64,000 nt of DNA from Chelativorans alearensis (lineage in GTDB: Bacteria > Pseudomonadota > Alphaproteobacteria > Rhizobiales > Rhizobiaceae), in assembly GCF_010993735.1 (NCBI RefSeq), contig NZ_WQNI01000006.1, positions 124,001 through 188,000 on the forward strand. Direction: 5' to 3'. Positions 56,803 to 64,000 of this stretch are shown here, piece by piece; the first letter of the stretch is position 1, and every line of letters begins with the position of its first letter. A program made the position numbers and the translations under genes. Below the pieces are notes generated by a model. It saw only the letters and a program-made list of their open reading frames with translations, was not told where the DNA came from and made no database searches.

Positions 56803-57678
56803 ATGTCCACACCGAAGATCACCCAGGCGATGATCAACGCCTACGACGAGTACACCCACCTTAGCCTAGACCGCCGCGGCTTCATGGAAAAGCTGACGAA
56901 GCTTGCCGGCTCGAGCGCGGCCGCGGCGGCGATTGTGCCGCTGCTGGCAGCCAACTCCGCCCGCGCCGCCATGATCGCAGAAGACGACGAGCGGCTGACG
57001 ATCGAGGAGATCACCTATCCGGGTGGCACGGGCGAGATGCGGGGCTATCTCGTGCGCCCGGCCGAGCAGGAAGGGCCGCTGCCGGCGGTCGTCGTCATCC
57101 ACGAGAACCGCGGACTTAACGCACATATCAAGGATGTGGCGCGGCGCATGGCGTTGGAGGGGTTCGTGGCGCTGGCGCCGGACTTCCTGTCGCCCCTCGG
57201 CGGCACGCCGGAAGACGAGGACGAGGCGCGGTCGATGTTCGGCCAGCTTGATCCGGAGCAGACGGTCGCCAACGGCGTTGCCACCATCGAATTCCTGGAA
57301 GGGCACGAGGAGACGAACGGCAACGTGGGTGCCGTCGGCTTCTGCTGGGGCGGCGGCACGGTGAACAGCCTCGCCGTCAACGCGCCTTCTCTCGACGCGG
57401 CGGTCGCCTATTACGGGGCGCAGCCCGACCCGGAGGACGTGGAGAATATCAGCGCACCGCTGCTCCTCCACTACGCCGGCCTCGACGAGCGCATCAACGC
57501 CGGCATCGAGGAATATCGCGAGGCGCTCGAGGCGGCCGGCGCCGAACACACCATCCACATGTACGAAGGGGTGAACCACGCCTTCAACAACGATACCTCC
57601 GAGGCCCGCTATGACAAGGAGGCGGCAGACCTGGCGTGGCAGCGGACGGTGGAGTTCTTCAACGAGAAGCTCGCTTAA
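56803..57678 (+). CDS. Tat-exported dienelactone hydrolase-family protein
   Basis: A 291-residue alpha/beta hydrolase. Residues ~1-60 include a twin-arginine-type signal: LDRRGFMEKLTKL, then AGSSAAAAAIVPLLAANSARA, so periplasmic export is likely. The hydrolase core has VVVIHENRGLNAHIKDVARR, the Cys nucleophile elbow GFCWGGG (~183), the acid in the AGLDERIN region and the catalytic His in NHAFNND. Family members cleave dienelactones and related esters; an exported form has no defined substrate. AGGAGAGAG precedes the ATG. Confidence 0.88.
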   Translation: MSTPKITQAMINAYDEYTHLSLDRRGFMEKLTKLAGSSAAAAAIVPLLAANSARAAMIAEDDERLTIEEITYPGGTGEMRGYLVRPAEQEGPLPAVVVIHENRGLNAHIKDVARRMALEGFVALAPDFLSPLGGTPEDEDEARSMFGQLDPEQTVANGVATIEFLEGHEETNGNVGAVGFCWGGGTVNSLAVNAPSLDAAVAYYGAQPDPEDVENISAPLLLHYAGLDERINAGIEEYREALEAAGAEHTIHMYEGVNHAFNNDTSEARYDKEAADLAWQRTVEFFNEKLA

Positions 57679-57686
57679 GCCGTACG

Positions 57687-57709
57687 GGGGGCTGCCTATG
57701 GGCAGCCCC
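57687..57709. terminator. bidirectional terminator-like hairpin between convergent genes
   Basis: A 9-bp GC stem GGGGCTGCC (57688-57696) and GGCAGCCCC (57701-57709) with loop TATG lies where the hydrolase gene and the small minus-strand gene converge; it overlaps the latter's stop codon. No T tract is present on either strand. Confidence 0.45.
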
Positions 57710-57893
57710 GCGCTTCCTGCGCCCGGCGCAGGATCGCACGTGCGAAGACGAGGTCGATGGGGATGGGGTCGCGCTGCGTCTCGATCTGGTAAAGCTCCTC
57801 GTCCAGCGCTTTCAGGGCGCGCCAGACCTCGTAGTCGCTTACGCTCGCGTCACGGGCAAGCCGCTCGGACATCCGTTTCACATCGACCTTCAA
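57696..57893 (-). CDS. small uncharacterised helical protein
   Basis: A 65-residue charged, mostly helical protein (VKRMSERLARDASVSDYEVWRALKALDEELYQIETQRD, in pieces; ends RAILRRAQEARGCP). No known domain. The TTG start at 57893 is preferred because AGGGAGA lies 5 nt upstream; an ATG seven codons later has no such site. It is a lone minus-strand gene with a CtrA-consensus sequence about 125 bp upstream, hinting at cell-cycle control. The composition is protein-like rather than random GC-rich. Confidence 0.6.
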   Translation of the reverse strand: MKVDVKRMSERLARDASVSDYEVWRALKALDEELYQIETQRDPIPIDLVFARAILRRAQEARGCP

Positions 57894-58016
57894 GGCTGTC
57901 TCCCTGGTGCCGCCGGAGCGGTGGGCGAATCAATTTGAGCGTTGGGAGAATTCTGAAACGCCTATCGGGCGCTTCAAGGAAGGGCGGAGCTGTAAGCTGT
58001 GCAAAGGGGGGTATGG

Positions 58017-58032
58017 TTAAGCGCCGGTTAAC
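58017..58032. promoter_or_regulatory. CtrA full-site consensus match
   Basis: TTAA, seven bases (GCGCCGG), TTAAC matches exactly the CtrA binding consensus of Alphaproteobacteria. The nearest downstream gene is the small minus-strand gene starting at 57893, 124 bp away. A single match of 9 fixed bases can arise by chance, though less often in GC-rich DNA. Confidence 0.4.
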
Positions 58033-58035
58033 ATT

Positions 58036-58090
58036 GGTTTGCCGCAATTCCGGACGGAAAACCGGTTTCCACGCCTCCTGAAATTGCTCT
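58036..58090 (+). repeat. half copy of the bipartite palindromic element (CAATTCC variant)
   Basis: It contains TTTGCCGCAATTCCGGACGG, AAAACCGGTTTCCACG and ends GAAATTGCTCT. Arms GCAATTCC (58044-58051) and GAAATTGC (58080-58087) have one mismatch. It lies 6 bp past the stop of the minus-strand chloride channel gene, again at a gene end. Confidence 0.72.
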
Positions 58091-58096
58091 CGGACC

Positions 58097-59731
58097 TCAG
58101 CGATGCTCTTCCTCGCTGAGCTGCACCAGCGCCTTGTTGAAGGAGCGCAGCGCGCGGATATGGGTGGCGAAGGCGATGATGCGGGTCTCGTCCTTGGGGT
58201 CGACCACGGGTAGTCGGGTGTGGCCGCTCTGGTCGAAGGCGCGCAGGGCCGCTTCCAGTGTGTCGGTGGGCTTGAGCGCGGGCGTATCTTCCTGTGGATC
58301 GTGGCGCTCCGGTTCGGCGTCGTCGGCCAGCGGCTCCATGAAGTCCATCACGCGGGTGACCTGGCCGAGCGCGCGATGCGGGCCTTCCTGGATGAACAGG
58401 CCGCGCATTTCCAGCTGCCAGTGGAACCAGGAGTGGCCGTGGATCGCCTGCGTGATGCCGTGGGCGACGGCGACGGTGAGCAGGAGGGCGATGGAGAGCG
58501 TGTAGCCGCCTGTCAGCTCGAAGACGATGAGCGTGGTCGAGATGGGCGCGCCGAGGACGGCGCCGGCGACCGCGCCCATGCCGAGGATGGCATAGAGGCC
58601 GCCGCTCGAGGCCATGTCGGGGAAGACGGAGGCCGCGATGACGCCGAAGGAGCCGCCGGTGAGCGCGCCGAGATAGAGGGCCGGCGAGAAGATGCCGCCG
58701 CCGAAGCGGGCGCCGAGCGTGATCGCCGTGGCGACCGTCTTCACGACGATCAGCATCAGCATCGTGATGAGAGGCAGCCGCTGCCACAGCGCCATGTCCG
58801 TTACCTCGTAGCCGACGCCCAGCACCTGCGGGAAGACGAGTGCGATGGCGCCGACCAGGATGCCGCCGGCCATCGGCTGCAGCCATAGCGGGATGCGTGT
58901 GCCGCGCGCCACGAACTCGGCGATGAACAGTGCCAACTGGAACAGGATGGCGACCACCGCCGCTGTCACGCCGAGCAGAACGAAGGCGGGGAACTCCCAA
59001 AAGGATGTGATCGCATAGTGGGGCACGAGGAAGGCCGCCGCATTGCCGAACCAAAGCCGGGAGGCCACGCCGCCCGCCGTTGAGGCTATGACGATGGGCA
59101 CGAAGGAGCGCATGGCGTAGTGGCCAAGGATCACCTCGTGGGCGAACAGAACGCCGGCGATCGGCGCGTTGAAGGAGGCGGCGATGGCGCTCGCCACGCC
59201 GGCACCCAGCAGCGTGCGGCGGCACCATTCGGGGAGTTCGGCGCGCCAGGCGACGGCGGTGGCCAGCACCGCGCCCAGATGCACTACCGGCCCCTCGCGC
59301 CCGGCGCTGGCACCGGATCCCAAGGAGAGCGCGGTAATGAACGCGGAAAGCAGCCCGTCGCGCAGCGAAAGCTTGCGGCCGGCGAGCGCCCGCGCTTCGA
59401 TGACATCGGCCACGGCACCCGTGCGCCGCGCCTTGAGCCCGATGAGAAGCAGTCCGACGAGAAGCCCGCCGACGACGGGGCCGGCCATGATCCAGTACCA
59501 GGAAAGCGTGACGGCGTTCGAATAGACACGTTCGGAACGGGAGCCGAGCCAGGGGAGCTGGAAGATGCCGATCAATTCGCGGAAGACGATAGCGGCGATG
59601 GCCACGCCGATGCCGATCGCCAGTGCGATCAGCCAGACGAAGGGCTGGCGCGTCTCCATGAAGGCGCGCAGGTTCGGCTCGACCCAGGAGACGACGGTGC
59701 GTGGAAGGCGGGAGACAAGCCGAGGCGCCAT
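58097..59731 (-). CDS. ClC-type chloride channel/antiporter with CBS domains
   Basis: A 544-residue membrane protein with the ClC double fold (residues ~25-440) and a C-terminal CBS pair (~455-535). Ion-pathway motifs: GSGASAGREGP (~124; the gating Glu is in GREGP), GARFGGGIFSPALYLGA (~325) and the conserved C-terminal-half Tyr in the GGYTLSIALLLTVA region. Some ClC proteins are channels and others Cl-/H+ exchangers; the proton-glutamate could not be assigned with certainty. It is 7 bp downstream of the thioesterase gene on the same strand. Confidence 0.92.
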   Translation of the reverse strand: MAPRLVSRLPRTVVSWVEPNLRAFMETRQPFVWLIALAIGIGVAIAAIVFRELIGIFQLPWLGSRSERVYSNAVTLSWYWIMAGPVVGGLLVGLLLIGLKARRTGAVADVIEARALAGRKLSLRDGLLSAFITALSLGSGASAGREGPVVHLGAVLATAVAWRAELPEWCRRTLLGAGVASAIAASFNAPIAGVLFAHEVILGHYAMRSFVPIVIASTAGGVASRLWFGNAAAFLVPHYAITSFWEFPAFVLLGVTAAVVAILFQLALFIAEFVARGTRIPLWLQPMAGGILVGAIALVFPQVLGVGYEVTDMALWQRLPLITMLMLIVVKTVATAITLGARFGGGIFSPALYLGALTGGSFGVIAASVFPDMASSGGLYAILGMGAVAGAVLGAPISTTLIVFELTGGYTLSIALLLTVAVAHGITQAIHGHSWFHWQLEMRGLFIQEGPHRALGQVTRVMDFMEPLADDAEPERHDPQEDTPALKPTDTLEAALRAFDQSGHTRLPVVDPKDETRIIAFATHIRALRSFNKALVQLSEEEHR

Positions 59732-59738
59732 CGGTCCG

Positions 59739-60215
59739 TCAGGCCCGCCAGCGGATGGCGATGGCGCGGCCGGCCCGCTCGGGCGCGGGCAGGCCGGCAT
59801 GGGCCGCGGCAAGCTGCTCCACCTTCTCCATCACGTCCGGAGGGAACGGGGCTACTTTCGGGCCGCTCATGTCCACATGCAGTGTAAGGCATTCGCATGT
59901 GGCGGCGAGCCAGCCGTCCGCGTGGCGGACCTCCTGAAAGGAGCGTAGCCGCTTCTCGTCATGGTCGAGAAGCTGCCAGGAAACGGTGACGCGGTCGCCC
60001 CGATGCAATTCGCGTACATAGCAGATGTGGACTTCGGCCGAGTATGTGGTCAGCCGGCGCGCCTTCGCGTAGTCCGGCCCCATGCCGAGGGCAATGGAGA
60101 CCTCATCGAACGCACGGTCGAACAGCACCGCGTAATAGGCCATGTTCATATGGCCGTTGTAGTCGATCCAGCCTTCCTCGACCTCGAAGACACTGGAGAT
60201 ATGCGGTCCGCCCAC
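59739..60215 (-). CDS. hotdog-fold acyl-CoA thioesterase
   Basis: A 158-residue 4HBT-type thioesterase. The catalytic segment is WIDYNGHMNMAYYAVLFDRAFDE near residue 17, followed by the AEVHICYVRELHRGDRVTV strand-helix. The IDYNGHMN form resembles betainyl-CoA or carnitine-linked thioesterases, but the neighbours do not support carnitine use. GTG at 60215 is chosen as start because GGAAAGGA lies upstream and longer frames add unlike sequence. It is cotranscribed with the ClC gene 7 bp downstream. Confidence 0.82.
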   Translation of the reverse strand: MGGPHISSVFEVEEGWIDYNGHMNMAYYAVLFDRAFDEVSIALGMGPDYAKARRLTTYSAEVHICYVRELHRGDRVTVSWQLLDHDEKRLRSFQEVRHADGWLAATCECLTLHVDMSGPKVAPFPPDVMEKVEQLAAAHAGLPAPERAGRAIAIRWRA

Positions 60216-60343
60216 CCGTCTCGTTCCTTTCCCTTGCAATACCGATCGCCACTGGACAATGCGACGATTTGCTGGAGACTCGGGATAGAAACGGAAAGCC
60301 TTTTGCTCCACAAGGGCGGGAGGTGGATTTTAGGAGAAAAAAC

Positions 60344-61765
60344 ATGGCCGTGGCGGCGGTGGCGAAGATCGAGCGCAACGAAAGCGGAATTTCGCGGGTG
60401 CTGGAACAGCTCGGCGCGCGCTTCGGTGAGCGGCTGCAGACCGGGCCGTCCCTGCGCGAGCAGCACGGTCATACCACCACCTATATCCCCAATCAGGCGC
60501 CGGATGGCGTGCTCTTCCCCGAAAGCGTCGAAGAGGTGCAGGAGGCGGTGCGGGTCTGCGCGGAGCACCGCGTGCCGGTGATACCCTTTGGGGTCGGTTC
60601 GTCGCTGGAAGGGCACGTCAACGCACCGGCGGGCGGCATAAGCCTAGACATGACGCGCATGAACCGGGTGCTCGCCGTCAACCAGGAGGATCTCGACTGC
60701 ACGGTGGAGCCCGGCATCACGCGCGAGGAATTGAACCACTATCTGCGCGACACGGGCCTCTTCTTCCCCATCGATCCCGGCGCCAATGCCAGCCTCGGCG
60801 GGATGGCGGCGACACGGGCGTCCGGCACCAACGCCGTGCGCTACGGCACGATGCGGGAGAACGTGCTCTCGGTAACGGCGGTGATGGCGGACGGCAGGGT
60901 GGTGACGACGGCGCGGAGGGCGCGCAAGTCTTCGGCCGGCTACGACCTGACGCGGCTCCTCGTCGGCTCGGAAGGCACGCTCGGCGTCATCTGCGCGCTG
61001 ACGCTCAAGCTCTACGGCATCCCTCAGGCGATCTCCGGCGGCGTGTGCCCGTTTCCGAGCGTGGAGGCCGCCTGTCAGGCGGTCATCACCACCATCCAGA
61101 TGGGCATCCCCGTTGCTCGCATGGAGCTCGTCAACGCGCTCGGCATGCAGGCGATCAACCGCTATTCCAAGCTCGATTATCCGGAGACACCGTGCCTGTT
61201 CCTCGAATTCCACGGCACGGATGCCGGTGTCGCCGAGCAGGCGGAGATGTTCGGCGAGATCGCGGGCGAGTTCTCGGGCGGCCCCTTCAACTGGGCACGC
61301 GAGGCGGAGGAGCGCCAGAAGCTGTGGAAGGCCCGGCACGACTTCTATTGGGCGGGCTTCACGCTGCGGCCCGGCACGAAGGCACTGGCGACGGACGTGT
61401 GTGTGCCCATCTCACGGCTTGCCGAATGCATCGTCGAGACGGAGGCCGACATCGCGGAGACCGGGCTGATCGCGCCCATTGTCGGCCACGTGGGGGACGG
61501 TAATTTCCATGTCACCGTGCTGATGGATATGGAGGACGGGGAAGAGATCGCCCGCGCGGAAGGCTTCGTTTCGCGTCTCAACAGGCGGGCGCTTGCCATG
61601 GAAGGCACGTGCACGGGCGAGCACGGCATCGGCCAGGGCAAGATGCGCTATCTTGAGGAGGAGCACGGGGTGGAGGGCGTGGACGTGATGCGCGCCATCA
61701 AAAAAGCGCTCGATCCGCTCAACATCATGAATCCGGGAAAGATCATCGGGATCGTGGGCGAGTAA
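60344..61765 (+). CDS. FAD-linked oxidase, D-lactate dehydrogenase / GlcD type
   Basis: A 473-residue flavoprotein oxidising a 2-hydroxy acid such as D-lactate or glycolate. The PCMH FAD domain has VPVIPFGVGSSLEGHVNAP (~81), LGGMAATRASGTNAVRYGTM and SSAGYDLTRLLVGSEGTLGVI. The C-terminal substrate domain ends with GHVGDGNFHVTVL (~383), CTGEHGIGQGK and LDPLNIMNPGKI. Absence of iron-sulfur motifs and partner subunits suggests the single-chain D-lactate dehydrogenase type. TAGGAGA precedes the ATG. Confidence 0.9.
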   Translation: MAVAAVAKIERNESGISRVLEQLGARFGERLQTGPSLREQHGHTTTYIPNQAPDGVLFPESVEEVQEAVRVCAEHRVPVIPFGVGSSLEGHVNAPAGGISLDMTRMNRVLAVNQEDLDCTVEPGITREELNHYLRDTGLFFPIDPGANASLGGMAATRASGTNAVRYGTMRENVLSVTAVMADGRVVTTARRARKSSAGYDLTRLLVGSEGTLGVICALTLKLYGIPQAISGGVCPFPSVEAACQAVITTIQMGIPVARMELVNALGMQAINRYSKLDYPETPCLFLEFHGTDAGVAEQAEMFGEIAGEFSGGPFNWAREAEERQKLWKARHDFYWAGFTLRPGTKALATDVCVPISRLAECIVETEADIAETGLIAPIVGHVGDGNFHVTVLMDMEDGEEIARAEGFVSRLNRRALAMEGTCTGEHGIGQGKMRYLEEEHGVEGVDVMRAIKKALDPLNIMNPGKIIGIVGE

Positions 61766-61919
61766 TCGGGTGGTGGCCACTTTATGGGCATCGAGGTCGA
61801 ATAACCTGGCGGAAAATGCTTTCGCCCCGTTGCGTCCCATCCAGCCGGCGGGCCGGAAAAAGGGCTGCGTAGGGCGCGAGACGGCAATGGAAGCCCCCAC
61901 GCGGAAACGGAGGTGAAAG

Positions 61920-64000
61920 CTGGCGCGACTCTTCGTCATCATTGGCGGTCTTGTGGTGCTGGCGCTGACAGCGGCGCTGGTGGCGCCCTATTTCATCGAC
62001 TGGACGAACTACCGCGACGATTTCGAGCGCGAGGCGGGCCGCATTCTCGGCCGCGAGGTGCGGGTGGAAGGCGCGGCGCGGGCGCGACTTCTGCCTTTTC
62101 CCTCCGTCACCTTCACCAATGTCGTGGTTGCCGGGGGACAGCCGGGCGAGGCGGCCATGACAGTCGACGAATTCTCCATGGACGCGGAACTGGCGCCTTT
62201 CCTCTCCGGTGAGCTTCTGATCTTCGATATGCGGCTGGTGCGGCCGAACGCCAGCCTTGAGATTGGCCCGTCTGGGAGCATCGACTGGGCTATGCGTCCG
62301 TCCTCGCCCTTCGATCCGCATCAGGTGACGCTGGAGAAGGTAACAATCAGCGGTGGCACCGTCGCCATCCACCAGCAGGCCAGCGGGCGCACCATCCAGC
62401 TCAGCGACATCGACGCCGAGCTTTCGGCACGCTCGCTGGCGGGCCCCTGGCGGGTGAACGGGGCGCTCGCCGTCGATGGCATGCCCGTGGCGCTTTCCGC
62501 CTCCACTGGAACGGTGGGCGATGAGGGGGGCATGCGCGTGCGGATTTCCGCCGAACCGCGGGACTATCCGCTGTCTCTGGAAACGGACGGACAGGCGCAG
62601 TTCGTGGAAGGCGAGGGGCGCTACGCCGGCACCTTTCGCCTGCGTACGGTGCGGCCCGAAACAGGAGATGCGGCCGATGCACCGGCGCAGGCCGACAATC
62701 CGGGCAATCGGGTCACCGGTCTCTTCGCGCTCAACCATGAGCGGCTTACGGTGGAGGAGTTCCGTTTCGAGACGGGGCCGGAGATCGATCCCTATACGGC
62801 CGAAGGCGAGGCGGTGGTGGAACTGGGAGCCGAGCCCTCCTTCTCCATCACCGCCGACGGCGCCCAGATCCGCTTCGGCGGACCGGCGGAGGAGGGTGGC
62901 GCGATGTCGGGCCTTTCGGCCGACGAGCGCTTCGCCGCGCTCACCGGGTTTATCACCGACCTTCCCAAGCCAACCATTCCCGGTGTGATCGCCGTCAATC
63001 TGCCCGCCATCGTCGCCGGCGACACGACCATCCGCGATATCCGCGTTCGCGCCGAGCCGGAGGAAAGGGGGTGGAAGATCGATTCGCTGGCCGCCACGCT
63101 GCCCGGCCGTACGCGCTTCGAGGGGGAGGGTCTCCTTGCCACCGCCGACGACCTTGCCTTTACCGGCAACGTGGTGCTGGCGGTGGGGCAGCCATCGGGT
63201 TTTGCCGCCTGGCTCGCCAAGGACGTGGACGAGGCGATCCGGCGGCTGCCGGCGGCCGGCTTCAGCGCCGATGTGGCGCTGACGGCGGAGCGGCAGCGCT
63301 TCGACGATCTGGAGCTTATCCTGGGCGACGCCCGCTTTCGCGGCGCCGTTGACCGGCAAAGCCCTGCCGACGCGCGGCCCTCCCTAGCGTTGTCGCTTAC
63401 CGGCGACCGGCTGGATGTCGACGGAATGCGGGCTTTCGCCTCGCTCTTCGTCGACGAGGCCGGCCGCAACCGGCTTGCCGACCATGACGTCGATCTGGAG
63501 GTCGCAGCGGGGCCTGTCTCGGCCGAGGGGCTGACGGCGGAACGGCTGGATACCGCACTCCGCCTGAGGGCCGGCGAACTGGAGATCGACCGGCTGACAA
63601 TCGGCGGCCTGGCAGAGGCCAATATCAGCGCCACGGGCCAGATCAGCGGCATCGGTGAAGAGCCTACGGGCAGGCTGGACGCGGCGGTGGTGGCGGTCGA
63701 CCTGGCGCCGCTGGTGAGCCTTTTGGCCGAGCGCTTTCCCGGCAACCGGCTGTTGGCCGCGCTCAACCGGCGCGCCGCCTTCTATCCCGGCCTTCTGGAA
63801 GATGCGGAATTGGATATCGTCGCCAGCGCGACCGACAATGGCGGCGAATCCGCGGGACTTGCGGTGAGCGCAAAGGGGGAGGCGGGCGGCACCGTCTTCA
63901 GCCTCTCCGTCTCGGGCGAGGGCGCGTTGTCCGAGGCCGCCGAGGCACGGTTCACCACCAATTTCAACGGACGCAACGAGGAAGCGGCGTCGCTCTACGC
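61920..64000 (+). CDS. AsmA-family protein, N-terminal part (runs off the window)
   Basis: About 693 residues are visible. A transmembrane anchor (ARLFVIIGGLVVLALTAALVA) is followed by the AsmA start block FIDWTNYRDDFEREAGRILGR and LLPFPSVTFTNVVV, then long beta-rich sequence. AsmA-like proteins bridge inner and outer membranes and move phospholipid. The start appears to be CTG at 61920: an in-frame TGA lies at 61914-61916, GGAGGT (61909-61914) is 5 nt upstream, and the next usual start, GTG at 61953, falls inside the anchor helix. The stop is outside the window. Confidence 0.88.
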   Translation, partial: MARLFVIIGGLVVLALTAALVAPYFIDWTNYRDDFEREAGRILGREVRVEGAARARLLPFPSVTFTNVVVAGGQPGEAAMTVDEFSMDAELAPFLSGELLIFDMRLVRPNASLEIGPSGSIDWAMRPSSPFDPHQVTLEKVTISGGTVAIHQQASGRTIQLSDIDAELSARSLAGPWRVNGALAVDGMPVALSASTGTVGDEGGMRVRISAEPRDYPLSLETDGQAQFVEGEGRYAGTFRLRTVRPETGDAADAPAQADNPGNRVTGLFALNHERLTVEEFRFETGPEIDPYTAEGEAVVELGAEPSFSITADGAQIRFGGPAEEGGAMSGLSADERFAALTGFITDLPKPTIPGVIAVNLPAIVAGDTTIRDIRVRAEPEERGWKIDSLAATLPGRTRFEGEGLLATADDLAFTGNVVLAVGQPSGFAAWLAKDVDEAIRRLPAAGFSADVALTAERQRFDDLELILGDARFRGAVDRQSPADARPSLALSLTGDRLDVDGMRAFASLFVDEAGRNRLADHDVDLEVAAGPVSAEGLTAERLDTALRLRAGELEIDRLTIGGLAEANISATGQISGIGEEPTGRLDAAVVAVDLAPLVSLLAERFPGNRLLAALNRRAAFYPGLLEDAELDIVASATDNGGESAGLAVSAKGEAGGTVFSLSVSGEGALSEAAEARFTTNFNGRNEEAASLY

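Noticed and set aside
61782-63359. Minus-strand frame of 525 codons opposite the AsmA gene
   Set aside because: No signal, domain or ribosome site; the plus strand reads a clear AsmA protein starting from CTG.

Overview
The window reads as a chromosomal segment of a GC-rich alphaproteobacterium of the order Hyphomicrobiales (Rhizobiales), most likely near Mesorhizobium, Nitratireductor or Chelativorans. The evidence is the rhizobial division and cell wall (dcw) cluster order (mraZ-rsmH-ftsL-ftsI-murE-murF-mraY-murD-ftsW-murG-murC-murB-ddl-ftsQ-ftsA-ftsZ) followed by lpxC-bamD-recN-ligA, a BA14K protein, an arginine-rich DUF1127-like small protein, a betaine-lipid (DGTS) pair btaA/btaB, an alphaproteobacterial-type RNase P RNA, and small dispersed palindromic repeats of a kind common in Rhizobiales. 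No rRNA, tRNA, CRISPR array or intact insertion sequence was seen. Genus is inference.

Layout. 1-5.4 kb: the end of metF, a 28-codon membrane microprotein with its own promoter and terminator, an EamA exporter, a soluble lytic transglycosylase, a GH25 lysozyme-like lipoprotein and a penicillin-binding-type serine hydrolase. 5.4-7.4 kb: btaA-btaB behind a Pho-box-like sequence and a leader palindrome. 7.4-8.1 kb: a hicA-hicB toxin-antitoxin pair. 8.2-12.5 kb: a fused 5-oxoprolinase/hydantoinase divergent from a MarR-type regulator, with a perfect palindrome between them. 12.6-15.4 kb: a small lipoprotein, a TerB/DnaJ protein, an AmpD-type amidase and an SLT transglycosylase. 15.4-20.1 kb: an accessory stretch around rnpB with a GT25 glycosyltransferase, a polysaccharide deacetylase and a two-gene unit for a TbpB-like surface lipoprotein plus a Slam-like outer-membrane protein, i.e. 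a candidate type XI secretion system.

20.3-39.6 kb is the dcw cluster. Many genes overlap by ATGA or GTGA, and the only large gap is a 591-bp repeat-filled stretch between murB and ddl. A four-unit, 10-bp-period CCCR array lies over the likely mraZ promoter and is a candidate MraZ operator. 39.9-47.1 kb: lpxC, bamD, recN, an uncharacterised basic protein and ligA. 47.1-53 kb: BA14K, azlCD, an X-Pro aminopeptidase, a DUF1127-like protein, prmA, a Sco protein and a small membrane protein. 53-56.6 kb: an accessory winged-helix-like ORF and a UvrD/PcrA helicase carrying an unusual in-frame hairpin-rich insertion. 56.8-64 kb: a Tat-exported dienelactone hydrolase, a small conserved-looking protein, a ClC channel, a hotdog thioesterase, a GlcD-type FAD oxidase and the start of an AsmA protein that seems to use a CTG start codon.

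The most interesting items are the Slam/TbpB-like pair next to rnpB; a bipartite palindromic repeat present in two stem-sequence variants, whose ends supply the TAG stop codons of three unrelated genes; the Pho box and RBS-masking hairpin of btaAB; the MraZ operator array; and the structured insertion inside uvrD.
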